A stretch of DNA of 51,674 nucleotides, from contig JBFLWY010000020.1 of assembly GCA_040757355.1 (NCBI GenBank), positions 1-51,674 of the forward strand, read 5' to 3'. The translations under genes and the position numbers were made by a program. The notes under the pieces were generated by a model, which was not told the DNA's origin, ran no database searches, and saw only the letters and a list, made by a program, of their open reading frames with translations. Shown here piece after piece: positions 1 to 8,964 of this stretch. Within the stretch, counting starts at the first letter, position 1. Each line of letters begins with the position of its first letter. Origin of the DNA: DTYU01 sp040757355. GTDB taxonomy: Bacteria; Bacillota; Desulfotomaculia; Desulfotomaculales; Ammonificaceae.

Positions 1-105
1 TTCGATCGTCTGGATCGGCATGCGGTGGCAAGGAGATTGAAGAAGCGGCTTGAGGCCATCGGCTTCCGGGTCGAACTGCAAGACCTGGAAAACACTGCCG
101 CTTAA
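1..105 (+). CDS. C-terminal tail of an unidentified protein (possibly a transposase)
   Basis: An open frame enters from the left edge and ends at TAA 103-105, giving 34 residues. The tail is basic and contains RRLKKRLEAIGFRVEL, a pattern I associate loosely with the ends of some IS transposases; that link is a guess. The rest of the gene lies outside the window. It is followed after 26 bp, including a good ribosome site, by the CobN-type gene. Confidence 0.5.
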   Translation, partial: FDRLDRHAVARRLKKRLEAIGFRVELQDLENTAA

Positions 106-131
106 AGTCTATTTTCGGAGGAGGGAACAGG

Positions 132-3100
132 ATGAAAAAGATCGCGGCGGTGGTATGGCACAGCCACGCGACGACGCTGCGAAGGGCGGCGGCGGAGGTG
201 GCGGGTGAACTGGCGGTAAAGGTTTACTCCGCCCGGCATCTCCAGGAGAGGAAAGAGGATTTTGCGGCGGCGCTGGCCGATCTGGAGGCGGCGGATCTCG
301 TCTTCTTCTACCGCTCGGCGGGGGAGACGGTCTGGGCGGAGCTCGAGGCGGCGGTGAAAAATTTCCGCCAACCCGTAGTTTGCGTGGCGCACGACCCGGC
401 GCTCTGGGGTCTCTCCACGGTGCCGGCGGCAGTGGCGGCCCGCTGCTACGAGTATATCGTGCAGGGCGGGGTGGAGAACTTCGCGCGGATGCTGCGGTTC
501 ATCGCGGCGACGGTGTTAAGGGAGCCGCTGACCGTTGAAGAGCCGCTGATTTTCCCCTGGGAAGGGCTGTACCACCCGGCGGCTCCCGGCGTTTTTACGG
601 CGGTTGAGGATTACCTCTCCTGGTACGGCAGGCCAGGCCCGTACGTCGGGCTCCTCTTCGCGAGGAACCAGTGGGTGAACGGCACCTTAGCGGTGGAAGG
701 CGCGCTGATCCAGGCGCTGGAGGAACGGGGCCTCGGCGTGATTCCCGCTTTCTGCTACTCGCTCAAGGACGAAGGGTTGGGAACCAAAGGTTCCGGTGAA
801 GTGGTAAAGGAGTTCTTCTTTGACGCGGCCGGAAAGCCGCGGATTGCGGCGCTGGTGAAGCTTTTGGCCTTTTTCCTGACGGCACGGGCGCGGACGGACG
901 ATTTTATTCGGGAGAGCATCGCGGCTTCGGGGGTGGATTTGCTGAAGCGGCTCGGGGTGCCGGTTTTTCAGCCGGTGGTTTCCTTTTACAAGACGGTTGA
1001 GGAGTGGGCGGCGGACCCGCAGGGGCTTTCCCAGGATATCGCCTGGACGGTGGCGCTCCCTGAGTTCGAGGGGGTCATCGAGCCTGTTTTCTTGGGTGCG
1101 GCCCGGCGGGAGGGGGACTTGGAAATCCGAACGCCGGTGCCGGAGCGGGTCGAGCATATCACCGACCGGGTGGCGGCCTGGGTGCGGCTCAGGCAGAAAG
1201 CCCCGGCCGAGCGTCGGGTGGCCTTCATCCTCCACAACAACCCCTGCGCTTCGGTGGAGGCGACGGTGGGCGGGGGAGCGCACCTGGACACCCTCGAGAG
1301 TGTTGCCCGGATCCTGCAGCGTATGCGGGCGGAGGGCTACCGGGTGGAAGCGCCGGCGAGCGGCAAAGAGCTGATCGACACGGTAATGGCGCGCAAGGCG
1401 ATCTCGGAGTTCCGCTGGACCACCGCCGAGGAAATCGTTTCGAAGGGCGGGGTCTTGAAGCTGATGCCGGTTGAGGAGTACCGCGCGTGGTTCGATACGC
1501 TTTCCGACCGGGTGAAAGCGCGGCTGACCGAAGCCTGGGGCAACCCGCCGGGCGAGGCGAAAAACGGGGTGCCGGCGGCGATGGTCTACGAGGGAAAGAT
1601 CATCATTACCGGGGTGCGGTACGGGAACGCGGCGGTCTGCGTGCAGCCGAAGCGGGGCTGCGCCGGGGCGCGCTGCGACGGGCGGGTCTGCAAGATCCTG
1701 CACGACCCTGATATCCCGCCGCCCCACCAGTATTTGGCTACTTACCGGTGGCTGGAGCGGGAGTTTGGCGCGGACGTAATCGTCCACGTGGGCACCCACG
1801 GCAATCTCGAGTTTCTACCCGGCAAGGGCGTGGGGCTCTCCGGGGACTGCTGCCCCGACATTGCCATCGGGTTGTTGCCGCACCTCTACATCTACAACGC
1901 CGACAACCCGCCGGAGGGGACGATCGCCAAGCGGCGGAGCTACGCGACCTTAGTGGACCATATGCAGACGGTTTTGACCCAGGGCGGACTTTACGACGAG
2001 TTAGCCGAACTCGACCGGTACCTGGAAGAGTACGAACAGGCGCGGGTGGCCGATCCGGCGCGGGCGCACACCCTGCAGCACCTCATCATCGCAGAGATTA
2101 AAAAGGCGAACCTGGATAAGCAGATCCCGGTAGAAGACGGCCACAAAAACTTCGACGTGATAAAAGAGAAGGCGCATGCGATCCTCTCCGTCGTCCGAAA
2201 CACCCAGATCCAGGACGGGCAGCACATCTTCGGGGAACTGCCGCGGGGTGAGCGGCGGGTGGAGTTTTTAAACGCGATCCTGCGTTTTGACGCGGGGGAA
2301 GAGGTTTCGCTGCGGAAAACGGTGGCGCGGATGATGGGGCTGGAGCTCGGCGAGTTGCTGGCGGATCAGGGGCGGGTTTCTGCCAGGCACGGGAAGTCTT
2401 ACGGAGCGCTTCTGGAGCAGATCGAGGCGGCCTGCAAGGCTTTTATTGGAATTTTTCTTCAGGGGCGGCCGGTGACGGCGGAGGATGCGGCGGCGGTGTT
2501 AGGCTTGCCCAGCACTCAGCAGGCTGAGTGCTGGGTGGCGCCGGAGCACCTGGAGGAGTTAAACAGGCTTGCCGAGCGGGTACTGGATCTCAACTGGCGG
2601 GTCGAGGCCTCGCGGGAGATCGAGGCGCTGCTCGAGGGCTTTGCGGGCCGCTACATTCCCGCCGGCCCGTCGGGCTTAATCACCCGCGGGCGGGACGATG
2701 TCTTACCCACCGGCCGGAACTTCTACTCCTTGGACCCCCACCGGGTGCCGACCAGGGCGGCCTGGGAAGTGGGGAAGCGGCTGGCGGAAAAGGTGCTGGC
2801 GAAATACCTCACCGAGGAGGGGCATTACCCGGAAAATATCGCGATCTACTGGATGTGCAACGACATCATGTGGGCTGACGGCGAGGGTTTGGGGCAGATG
2901 CTCTATCTTTTGGGCTGCCGGCCGCGGTGGCTGCCGAACGGGCGCGTGGCCGGGGTGGAGGTGATTCCGTTAAAAGAACTGAGGCGCCCGCGGATTGACG
3001 TTACCGTAAGGGTTAGCGGCATCACCCGGGACAACTTCCCGAACTGCATCGAGCTCTTAGACGAGGCCGTGCAGGCGGTGGCTCAGCTCGACGAGCCGTT

Positions 3101-4007
3101 GGAGATGAATTACGTCCGCAAGCATACGCTCGCGCAGCTCGACGGCGCTACGGACGCCGCGGCCTGGCGGGACGCCACTTTACGCATCTTCGCCGCCAAG
3201 CCCGGAACCTATATGGCCGGCGTTAACTTAGCGGTCTACGCCTCCGCCTGGAAGGACGAGAAGGACCTGGCCGACGTCTTCGTCTACTGGAACGGCTACG
3301 CCTACGGCAAAGGGGTCTTCGGCAAGGAAGCTTTCCGGCAACTGCAGTCCAGCCTCAAGACGGTGGATGTCACTTACAACAAGGTGGTTTCCGACGAGTA
3401 CGATCTCTTCGGCTGCTGCTGCTACTTCGGCACCCACGGCGGGATGACGGCAGCGGCGCGGGCGGCTTCGGGGAAAGAGGTGCGCACCTACTACGGGGAC
3501 ACCCGCGAGCCGGAAAGCGTCGAGGTGCGGACGCTGGCGGACGAGATCCGCCGGGTGGTGCGGACAAAGCTTTTAAACCCGAAATGGATCGAGGGGCAGA
3601 AGCGCCACGGCTACAAGGGCGCCGGAGACATCTCCAAGCGCGTCGGGCGCGTTTACGGCTGGGAGGCGGCGACGCAGGAGGTGGACGATTGGATCTTCGA
3701 CGATATCACGCGGACCTTTGTGCTTAACGAGGAAAACCGCAAGTTTTTTGAGGAGCACAACCCCTGGGCGCTCGAGGAGATCGCCCGCCGGCTCTTAGAG
3801 GCGGCCGAGCGGGGGCTGTGGAGTGCTGATCCCGAGGTACTCGACGGGCTCAAGGAGGTCTACCTTGAAATCGAGGGGTGGCTCGAAGAGCGGATGGGCG
3901 ACGTGAAGGGCGACTTCCAGGGCGGGGCAATTGATGTTCTGACCGCCGAAGAGGTGGCCGACTGGGGCGCGAAGATGGCGGAGATTAAGGCGAAGTTAGG
4001 CGAGTGA
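132..4007 (+). CDS. cobN: CobN-type metal chelatase large subunit
   Basis: This 1291-residue protein is the size and type of the CobN/BchH family, the large subunit that binds the tetrapyrrole in ATP-dependent cobalt or magnesium chelatases. Visible family motifs are RVAFILHNNP near residue 361, a CVQPKRGC block near 505, and HVGTHGNLEFLPGKG near 551, where conserved His residues are expected to take part in metal handling. No signal peptide is seen, so it should act in the cytoplasm. The ATG is preceded by GGAGGAGGG. The partner AAA+ subunits are encoded in the same window (15950-17977 and 18050-19213), with FecB/FecC/FecE-type transporter genes between. Cobalt chelation is the default family annotation. 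CobN relatives next to haem-uptake transporters (HmuS) are reported to act on haem, so removal of metal from a tetrapyrrole is an alternative. A perfect 28-bp palindrome sits in the coding sequence at 2508-2535. Confidence 0.93.
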   Translation: MKKIAAVVWHSHATTLRRAAAEVAGELAVKVYSARHLQERKEDFAAALADLEAADLVFFYRSAGETVWAELEAAVKNFRQPVVCVAHDPALWGLSTVPAAVAARCYEYIVQGGVENFARMLRFIAATVLREPLTVEEPLIFPWEGLYHPAAPGVFTAVEDYLSWYGRPGPYVGLLFARNQWVNGTLAVEGALIQALEERGLGVIPAFCYSLKDEGLGTKGSGEVVKEFFFDAAGKPRIAALVKLLAFFLTARARTDDFIRESIAASGVDLLKRLGVPVFQPVVSFYKTVEEWAADPQGLSQDIAWTVALPEFEGVIEPVFLGAARREGDLEIRTPVPERVEHITDRVAAWVRLRQKAPAERRVAFILHNNPCASVEATVGGGAHLDTLESVARILQRMRAEGYRVEAPASGKELIDTVMARKAISEFRWTTAEEIVSKGGVLKLMPVEEYRAWFDTLSDRVKARLTEAWGNPPGEAKNGVPAAMVYEGKIIITGVRYGNAAVCVQPKRGCAGARCDGRVCKILHDPDIPPPHQYLATYRWLEREFGADVIVHVGTHGNLEFLPGKGVGLSGDCCPDIAIGLLPHLYIYNADNPPEGTIAKRRSYATLVDHMQTVLTQGGLYDELAELDRYLEEYEQARVADPARAHTLQHLIIAEIKKANLDKQIPVEDGHKNFDVIKEKAHAILSVVRNTQIQDGQHIFGELPRGERRVEFLNAILRFDAGEEVSLRKTVARMMGLELGELLADQGRVSARHGKSYGALLEQIEAACKAFIGIFLQGRPVTAEDAAAVLGLPSTQQAECWVAPEHLEELNRLAERVLDLNWRVEASREIEALLEGFAGRYIPAGPSGLITRGRDDVLPTGRNFYSLDPHRVPTRAAWEVGKRLAEKVLAKYLTEEGHYPENIAIYWMCNDIMWADGEGLGQMLYLLGCRPRWLPNGRVAGVEVIPLKELRRPRIDVTVRVSGITRDNFPNCIELLDEAVQAVAQLDEPLEMNYVRKHTLAQLDGATDAAAWRDATLRIFAAKPGTYMAGVNLAVYASAWKDEKDLADVFVYWNGYAYGKGVFGKEAFRQLQSSLKTVDVTYNKVVSDEYDLFGCCCYFGTHGGMTAAARAASGKEVRTYYGDTREPESVEVRTLADEIRRVVRTKLLNPKWIEGQKRHGYKGAGDISKRVGRVYGWEAATQEVDDWIFDDITRTFVLNEENRKFFEEHNPWALEEIARRLLEAAERGLWSADPEVLDGLKEVYLEIEGWLEERMGDVKGDFQGGAIDVLTAEEVADWGAKMAEIKAKLGE
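2508..2535. repeat. Perfect 12-bp inverted repeat with 4-base loop inside cobN
   Basis: CCCAGCACTCAG, then CAGG, then CTGAGTGCTGGG. The arms are identical to the terminal repeats of the longer elements at 12607-12708 and, with small changes, 17024-17123, 33499-33597 and 34819-34912. In the protein it reads PSTQQAECW, in frame. It looks like the two ends of that element joined without the middle. Confidence 0.75.
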
Positions 4008-4020
4008 GGGGGGACAAGGG

Positions 4021-4683
4021 ATGCTGTGGCTTGAGACGGGGCGGGGAAGCTACCGGTTGGGCGATGCGGTAAAGGTGGGCGTCTTTGCCCGCGGGTTCGA
4101 TGAACCAGGCTGGCAGGGCGAGCGATACTTCAAGCTCTGGGCGGTAAATCCCTCGGGGGTGTCGCGGGAGTTGACGGTGGCGCCCGGGGGCGGCGAGGAA
4201 TGCGCCGCGGCGGAGTTTTTGCCGGGCGAGACGGGGGTCTATACGGTGGCCGCAGCAGTGACCGGCGAGGTGAATTTTTCGGCCCGCGCCTACTTTTGCG
4301 TGGAAAGGGAGCGGAACCTCCTCCCGCCGCCGGTGGGGAAAGGACTCGTGATTACCCCGGTTTGGTACGAGGGCAGCTACCTTAACTGGCCGGTGTGTCT
4401 GGAGACGAGATTCAACGGAGAACGGTTCAAAAAAGGACGGGTAACGGTTTTCCCCGGTTTCTGGCAAAGGGAAAAGCTTTACCGGGTAACGGATATGGCG
4501 GGGCAGTTCCTGCTCGACGGGCGAAACTGGTGCTACTGGCAGCGCGGCGACGAGAAGAAGGAGAGTATGGTCTTCTCGCCCTGGGGGGTGAACTGGCTGG
4601 TCTTAGCGGAGCACGCCGATCCTACGGGGCGGCGGCACGTTGCGACCTGCACCTTCTGTCCCGATCATCCCCTTTGTTGTTAA
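4021..4683 (+). CDS. DUF4198-like protein with C-terminal Cys cluster
   Basis: A 220-residue protein, predicted mostly beta, whose layout fits the DUF4198 family: GDAVKVGVFARG near the start, a second beta module beginning near residue 105 (LVITPVWYEG), and a 'TDMAGQF' element before the end. DUF4198 proteins are often found with nickel, cobalt or TonB/ABC metal-uptake genes; their biochemical role is unclear. The last residues hold CTFCPDHPLCC, a likely metal-binding cluster. There is no signal peptide. It starts 13 bp after cobN with a GGGG-type ribosome site, so the two are probably cotranscribed and the protein may assist the chelatase. A second DUF4198 gene is at 27354-28097. Confidence 0.75.
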   Translation: MLWLETGRGSYRLGDAVKVGVFARGFDEPGWQGERYFKLWAVNPSGVSRELTVAPGGGEECAAAEFLPGETGVYTVAAAVTGEVNFSARAYFCVERERNLLPPPVGKGLVITPVWYEGSYLNWPVCLETRFNGERFKKGRVTVFPGFWQREKLYRVTDMAGQFLLDGRNWCYWQRGDEKKESMVFSPWGVNWLVLAEHADPTGRRHVATCTFCPDHPLCC

Positions 4684-4708
4684 GGCTTGAAATTAGAGGT
4701 GGGTGTTA

Positions 4709-6166
4709 ATGCGAAAAAGAAAAACAGCTTATTTGGTGTTGATCCTGACGGTTGTTCTTCTTTTCGGCCAAAAACTCCTTGCGGCTCAGGCGGCGGATAT
4801 TGCCGTTCTGGTCGACGGCGAGAGGCTTTCGTGCGACGTGCCGCCAGTGATCGAGCAAGGACGGACCCTCGTGCCGCTCCGGGCGATTTTTGAGGCACTC
4901 GGAGCCACGGTGGACTGGGACGGGACAACTCGTACCGTAACCGGCAGAAAGGGGACCACCACTGTTAAATTAGTTGTGGGGCAGAAGACGGCCTACGTAA
5001 ACGGCGAGGCTGTTACCCTCGACGTTCCGGCCAGGATAATCAGCGGCCGGACAATGGTGCCCCTGCGCTTCGTCGGAGAATCGCTGGGGGCGAGGGTGGA
5101 ATGGGACGGCACGGCCCCCAGGGTGATTGTCGGAAAGGAAGTCGTGCCGGGAACGGATGGATCCCGGCGGATCACCGTTGCCGAATATTTCGTCACTCCC
5201 AAAGGAGAGATTGAAAAGCGCGCGGTCCGGGTGCCTTGCCCGCCCCGGCGGGTGGTGGTTACGGGGAGCTACCAGGCAGAGATACTTAGGGCCCTGGGGC
5301 AAGAAAAGAAGGTTATAGGCGTTTACGACTATACCAAGAAAAACCAGAAGTGGCTTGGCTACGTTGAGAAGGTGCCCAGTGTAGGTAGTGCAGTTACACC
5401 TGATGTGGAGAAGATCATTTCTTTGAAGCCTGATCTGGTACTTGAATGGGCGATGAAGCCCGAGATTAAGAGCCAGCTTGAGCGGGCCGGGATTCCGGTG
5501 ATGCGGGTCTACGGATACAACCATAATTTCTTGGGCAACGAGATCCGCACCCTGGGCTTAATCTTCCAGTGTCCACAGCGGGCGGAGGCCTACGCGGATT
5601 TTATTGAAAAGCACTGGCGGCTGATTTCGGAAAGGACACGCAAGTTGCGGCCAAACCAGAGAGTAAGGGTCTACTGGGAAAACTCGATCAGGGACTGGGG
5701 AAGCACCGGCCCCGGTTCCGGGGGCCACACGATGATCGAGTGGGCCGGGGGCGCTAATATTACGGCGCCGCTGGGCCTCGCTAATCCTACAGTTACGCCG
5801 GAGTGGGTGGCAGGAAAAGACCCGCAGGTGGTGGTTAAAAATGTTTCCGCTGATTTTGGGGGCGTGACCAGTAAGGGCATCGGTTTTGAGGCGGAGACGA
5901 TAGACGAGTTAGTTTCGCTCCAGGGCAGGATTATGGTCCGGCCCGCTCTTAGAACGACGACGGCGGTCAAAAGAAAGGGTGTTTACCTGATTTCGTCTTC
6001 GATCGCCTTCGGTCCGCAAAGCGCGGTGGGACTTTGCTACATTGCCAAGTGGCTGCACCCGGAGCTCTTCCGGGACGTAAACCCGGAGGCGGTGCACCGG
6101 GAGATGCTCAAGAAGTTTTACGGGGAGGAGCTTAGAGGCGTATGGGTTTACCCGCCGCTGAAGTAG
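4709..6166 (+). CDS. Stalk-domain/FecB-BtuF-type substrate-binding protein
   Basis: An exported protein of 485 residues. Residues 1-28 form a Sec signal peptide without a lipobox. Residues about 32-140 are a copper amine oxidase N-terminal 'stalk' domain (VDGERLSCDVPPVIEQGRT and IISGRTMVPLRFVGESLGA). The remainder is a class III periplasmic-binding fold (PRRVVVTGS, VGSAVTPDVEKIISLKPDLVL, AVGLCYIAKWLHPE) as in cobalamin, haem and siderophore uptake. The stalk presumably keeps the receptor near the Gram-positive wall in place of a lipid anchor. GTG 4703 is an alternative start, but ATG 4709 is better spaced from GAGGTGGG. The next gene encodes the matching permease and overlaps it by 25 bp. A paralogue follows at 7441-8850. 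Confidence 0.88.
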   Translation: MRKRKTAYLVLILTVVLLFGQKLLAAQAADIAVLVDGERLSCDVPPVIEQGRTLVPLRAIFEALGATVDWDGTTRTVTGRKGTTTVKLVVGQKTAYVNGEAVTLDVPARIISGRTMVPLRFVGESLGARVEWDGTAPRVIVGKEVVPGTDGSRRITVAEYFVTPKGEIEKRAVRVPCPPRRVVVTGSYQAEILRALGQEKKVIGVYDYTKKNQKWLGYVEKVPSVGSAVTPDVEKIISLKPDLVLEWAMKPEIKSQLERAGIPVMRVYGYNHNFLGNEIRTLGLIFQCPQRAEAYADFIEKHWRLISERTRKLRPNQRVRVYWENSIRDWGSTGPGSGGHTMIEWAGGANITAPLGLANPTVTPEWVAGKDPQVVVKNVSADFGGVTSKGIGFEAETIDELVSLQGRIMVRPALRTTTAVKRKGVYLISSSIAFGPQSAVGLCYIAKWLHPELFRDVNPEAVHREMLKKFYGEELRGVWVYPPLK

Positions 6167-7260
6167 GGGGCAGGATCCAGGAAGTAAACGCAGCCGCAAT
6201 AAAAGCGGTTTACGCCCGGCATACCGGCCGCAAGGCCCTCCTGGTGGTGGTTTTGCTCGGCTTGACCGGTGCCACTGCCCTGGTGGCTACCGCGGTGGGG
6301 GCAGCCGGGATAAGCGTTACGGATGTCTGGCGGGTGGTGCTGATACATCTCGGGCTCAAAACCGCACCGGCAAGCGACCTGGCCCAAACGGTGGTCTGGG
6401 AGATCCGCCTCCCCCGCATCCTGTTAGCCGCCGTGACCGGGATGAGCCTGGCCGGGGCCGGGGCGGTGATGCAAGGAGTGCTCAGAAACCCGCTGGTTTC
6501 GCCTTACACGATGGGGCTCTCGAGCGGCGCAGCCTTCGGCGCGGCCCTGGCCATCGTGCTGGGGACGGGCCTGGTGGGCGGGAGCTACCTTGACGTATCG
6601 CGCTGGCTCATCGTCACCAACGCCTTCGTTTTCGGAGGATTAACCACGCTCCTGGCCTTTTCCTTAGCGCGCTTCAAGGGGATGGCGCCCGAGACCTTAG
6701 TTTTAGGCGGCGTGGCGATCGGCTATCTCTTCCAGGCGGGCGTTTCGCTCCTGAAATATATCTCCAACAACGACGCCTTAAAGGAACTGGTCGTCTGGCT
6801 GATGGGGGGCTTCTGGGGCGCCGACTGGCAGACGGTGGCGCTTCTTACCCCGGTGGTGCTGCTCTGTATGGCCGGACTCCTGCTGTACGCCTGGGACTTC
6901 AACGTCCTGGGAGCGGGGGAAGAGGTGGCGGCCAGCCTGGGGATCAAAGTGGGCCGGCTGCGGGTTTATACCCTGACCTTAGCCACGCTTGCCGCTTCGG
7001 CCACCGTTGCCTTTACCGGCATCATCGGCTTCGTCTGTTTGATCGGGCCGCACATCTGCCGGATGCTGGTGGGCAGTGACAACCGGTTTCTGATCCCCTG
7101 CTCCTGCCTGATGGGTGCGGTGCTGCTGCTGCAGGCCGATACCTTAGCGCGGACGGTTATCGCGCCGGCGGAGATTCCGGTAGGGATTATCACCAGCTTA
7201 ATGGGCTCTCCCTTCTTTATCTACCTGCTAATCCAGAAAAAGCAGCAGTGGTGGGGGTGA
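6142..7260 (+). CDS. FecCD/BtuC-family ABC transporter permease
   Basis: A 372-residue polytopic membrane protein. It carries the FecCD family hallmarks RLPRILLAAVTGMSLAGAGAVMQGVLRNPL (partly quoted here from residue about 92) and GFVCLIGPHICRMLVG near residue 295, with about ten hydrophobic segments. It should form the membrane channel for the substrate delivered by the stalk-domain binding proteins on either side, energised by the FecE-type ATPase at 11689-12516. The start codon overlaps the end of the upstream receptor gene, and AGAGGC precedes it, which indicates translational coupling. Only one permease gene is present, so it probably works as a homodimer, as BtuC does. Confidence 0.9.
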   Translation: MGLPAAEVGGRIQEVNAAAIKAVYARHTGRKALLVVVLLGLTGATALVATAVGAAGISVTDVWRVVLIHLGLKTAPASDLAQTVVWEIRLPRILLAAVTGMSLAGAGAVMQGVLRNPLVSPYTMGLSSGAAFGAALAIVLGTGLVGGSYLDVSRWLIVTNAFVFGGLTTLLAFSLARFKGMAPETLVLGGVAIGYLFQAGVSLLKYISNNDALKELVVWLMGGFWGADWQTVALLTPVVLLCMAGLLLYAWDFNVLGAGEEVAASLGIKVGRLRVYTLTLATLAASATVAFTGIIGFVCLIGPHICRMLVGSDNRFLIPCSCLMGAVLLLQADTLARTVIAPAEIPVGIITSLMGSPFFIYLLIQKKQQWWG

Positions 7261-7262
7261 AA

Positions 7263-7335
7263 AAATGGAGGTGGGAGGTGGGAAGTTGGAGGTTGGAGGT
7301 TGGATATTGGAGGTCAGAGGTTAGGGGTTGGGAAA
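7263..7335. repeat. Degenerate GGAGGTTGGA-type tandem repeat
   Basis: The 180-bp gap between the permease and the second receptor gene holds short imperfect repeats of a 7-8 base unit (GGAGGTT, GGAGGTG, GGGAAGTT). It has the same character as the TTCGAAG repeats elsewhere in the window. No gene is seen in this gap. Confidence 0.6.
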
Positions 7336-7440
7336 AGTCGGGAAAGAAAATGGCAGTTCGGAACTTAAGGAGGTGGTGGGAAGTCGGGAGCGCGGTTTTG
7401 AAGGGTTGCTTGCCGGAGATTCATTAAAGGGAGGTCTTCG

Positions 7441-8850
7441 ATGCTAAAGAGTAAGAAAGTAGCACTTTTCTGGTTGTTTATGGGCTTTCTTTTTGCCTTA
7501 TCGGGTGGGAAAGGTATTTTGCCGGCGGAGGCGTCGGCGATCACCGTGGCGATTGACGGCGAAAGGCTTTCCTGTGACGTGCCGCCGGTGATTGAACAGG
7601 GCCGCACCCTCGTACCGCTCCGGGCGATTTTTGAGGCGCTCGGAGCCGCGGTGGACTGGGACGGGACAACTCGTACCGTAACCGGCAGAAAGAGGACCAC
7701 CACTGTTAAATTAGTTGTGGGACAGAAGACGGCCTACGTAAACGGCAAGGCTGTTGCCCTCGACGTTCCGGCCAGGATAATCAGCGGCCGGACAATGGTG
7801 CCCCTGCGCTTCATCGGGGAGTCGCTGGGCGCGAAAGTGGACTGGGACGGTACGAAGCGTACAGTGATTGTTGTTACCGGCAGCGGTAGCGCTTCTGCGC
7901 CGCCGAAGCGGATCAGCATTAAAGATTCCCAGGGCCGGACGGTGCGGGTGCTCTGCCCGCCGCAGCGGATTGTCTCGGTGAGCTCCGACGTCACCGAGTT
8001 GATCTGTGCCTTCGGCGAGAAAGACAGAATTGTTGGTGTCGCGGATACCGCCGATTTTCCGCCCCTGGTTAAGGATAAGCCGAAGGTCGGTAAGGCCTTC
8101 ACCCCGAGCGTGGAAAAGATCCTGGCGCTCAAGCCCGACGTGGTCTTCGGCTACGGGAGCTTCTTGAAGCCCGAAATCATCGCGCAGATCGAGCGTTCCG
8201 GCGTGCCGGTGGTGCTGCTCGACTGCTACAAGGTCAAGACGATGGCGCAGGATGTCCGTACCTTGGGGCTGATCCTGAACCGGCAGAAGGAGGCGGCGGC
8301 TTATATCGCCTACTTCGAGAAGTACCAGAAGCTGTTCAAAGAGCGTACAAAGAATATTCCGCTGAATAAGCGGCTGCGGGTTTACCTGGAGGGCTACACT
8401 GACTATTCGGGCAGCGGGCCGGGTTCAGGCGCTGCCGAGATGCTGGACGCCGTCGGGGCGCGGAACATCGCGGCGGTTCTGCGAGTGCCTTACCCGAAGG
8501 TGAGTCCCGAGTGGGTGGTGGCGCAGAGCCCGCAGGTAATCATCAAGGCCTGCGGCAGCTCGATTCCCTCCGGTTACGACGAAGAGCCGGACGCGATGGA
8601 AAAGAAGCGGGTAGAGATAATACGCCGCCCCGGGTGGAATAAGATCACCGCGGTACGGCAGGGAAAGGTCCACTTGATTTCGAGCGAGATCTACACCGGC
8701 CCGCGGGCGATCGTGGGCCTGGCCTACTTCGCGAAGTGGCTCTATCCGGACCTCTTTAAGGATGTTAATCCGGAAGCCATCCACAAGGAGATGTTGAAGA
8801 AGTTTCACGGGATCGAGCTTAAAGGAGCTTACGTTTATCCGGAAAAGTAG
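7441..8850 (+). CDS. Second stalk-domain/FecB-BtuF-type substrate-binding protein
   Basis: A 469-residue paralogue of the product of 4709-6166 with the same plan: signal peptide (to about residue 32), stalk domain (about 35-145), then a class III binding-protein fold (PQRIVSVSSDVTELICAFGEKDRIVGVAD; VEKILALKPDVVFGYG). AAGGGAGG precedes the ATG. The stalk segment is almost identical at DNA level to the upstream copy (four differences over 163 bp between 4909-5071 and 7650-7812), whereas the ligand-binding halves are clearly diverged. The two receptors could therefore recognise different ligands and share one permease. Confidence 0.88.
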   Translation: MLKSKKVALFWLFMGFLFALSGGKGILPAEASAITVAIDGERLSCDVPPVIEQGRTLVPLRAIFEALGAAVDWDGTTRTVTGRKRTTTVKLVVGQKTAYVNGKAVALDVPARIISGRTMVPLRFIGESLGAKVDWDGTKRTVIVVTGSGSASAPPKRISIKDSQGRTVRVLCPPQRIVSVSSDVTELICAFGEKDRIVGVADTADFPPLVKDKPKVGKAFTPSVEKILALKPDVVFGYGSFLKPEIIAQIERSGVPVVLLDCYKVKTMAQDVRTLGLILNRQKEAAAYIAYFEKYQKLFKERTKNIPLNKRLRVYLEGYTDYSGSGPGSGAAEMLDAVGARNIAAVLRVPYPKVSPEWVVAQSPQVIIKACGSSIPSGYDEEPDAMEKKRVEIIRRPGWNKITAVRQGKVHLISSEIYTGPRAIVGLAYFAKWLYPDLFKDVNPEAIHKEMLKKFHGIELKGAYVYPEK

Positions 8851-8964
8851 ACTCATACGTTTCTTGAAGAAAAAGAACGGGGCCGGAACCCCCAAAGGTA
8901 ATATACCATGGTTTTATTTTACCAGAAAACCTTAGTGTTGAACATTTTTTAGGAGGTTTTTCAG

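Noticed and set aside
687..1799. A 370-codon minus-strand frame inside cobN
   Set aside because: It is antisense to well-conserved CobN motifs in GC-rich DNA, is Arg/His/Pro-rich and lacks a ribosome site, so it is a shadow.
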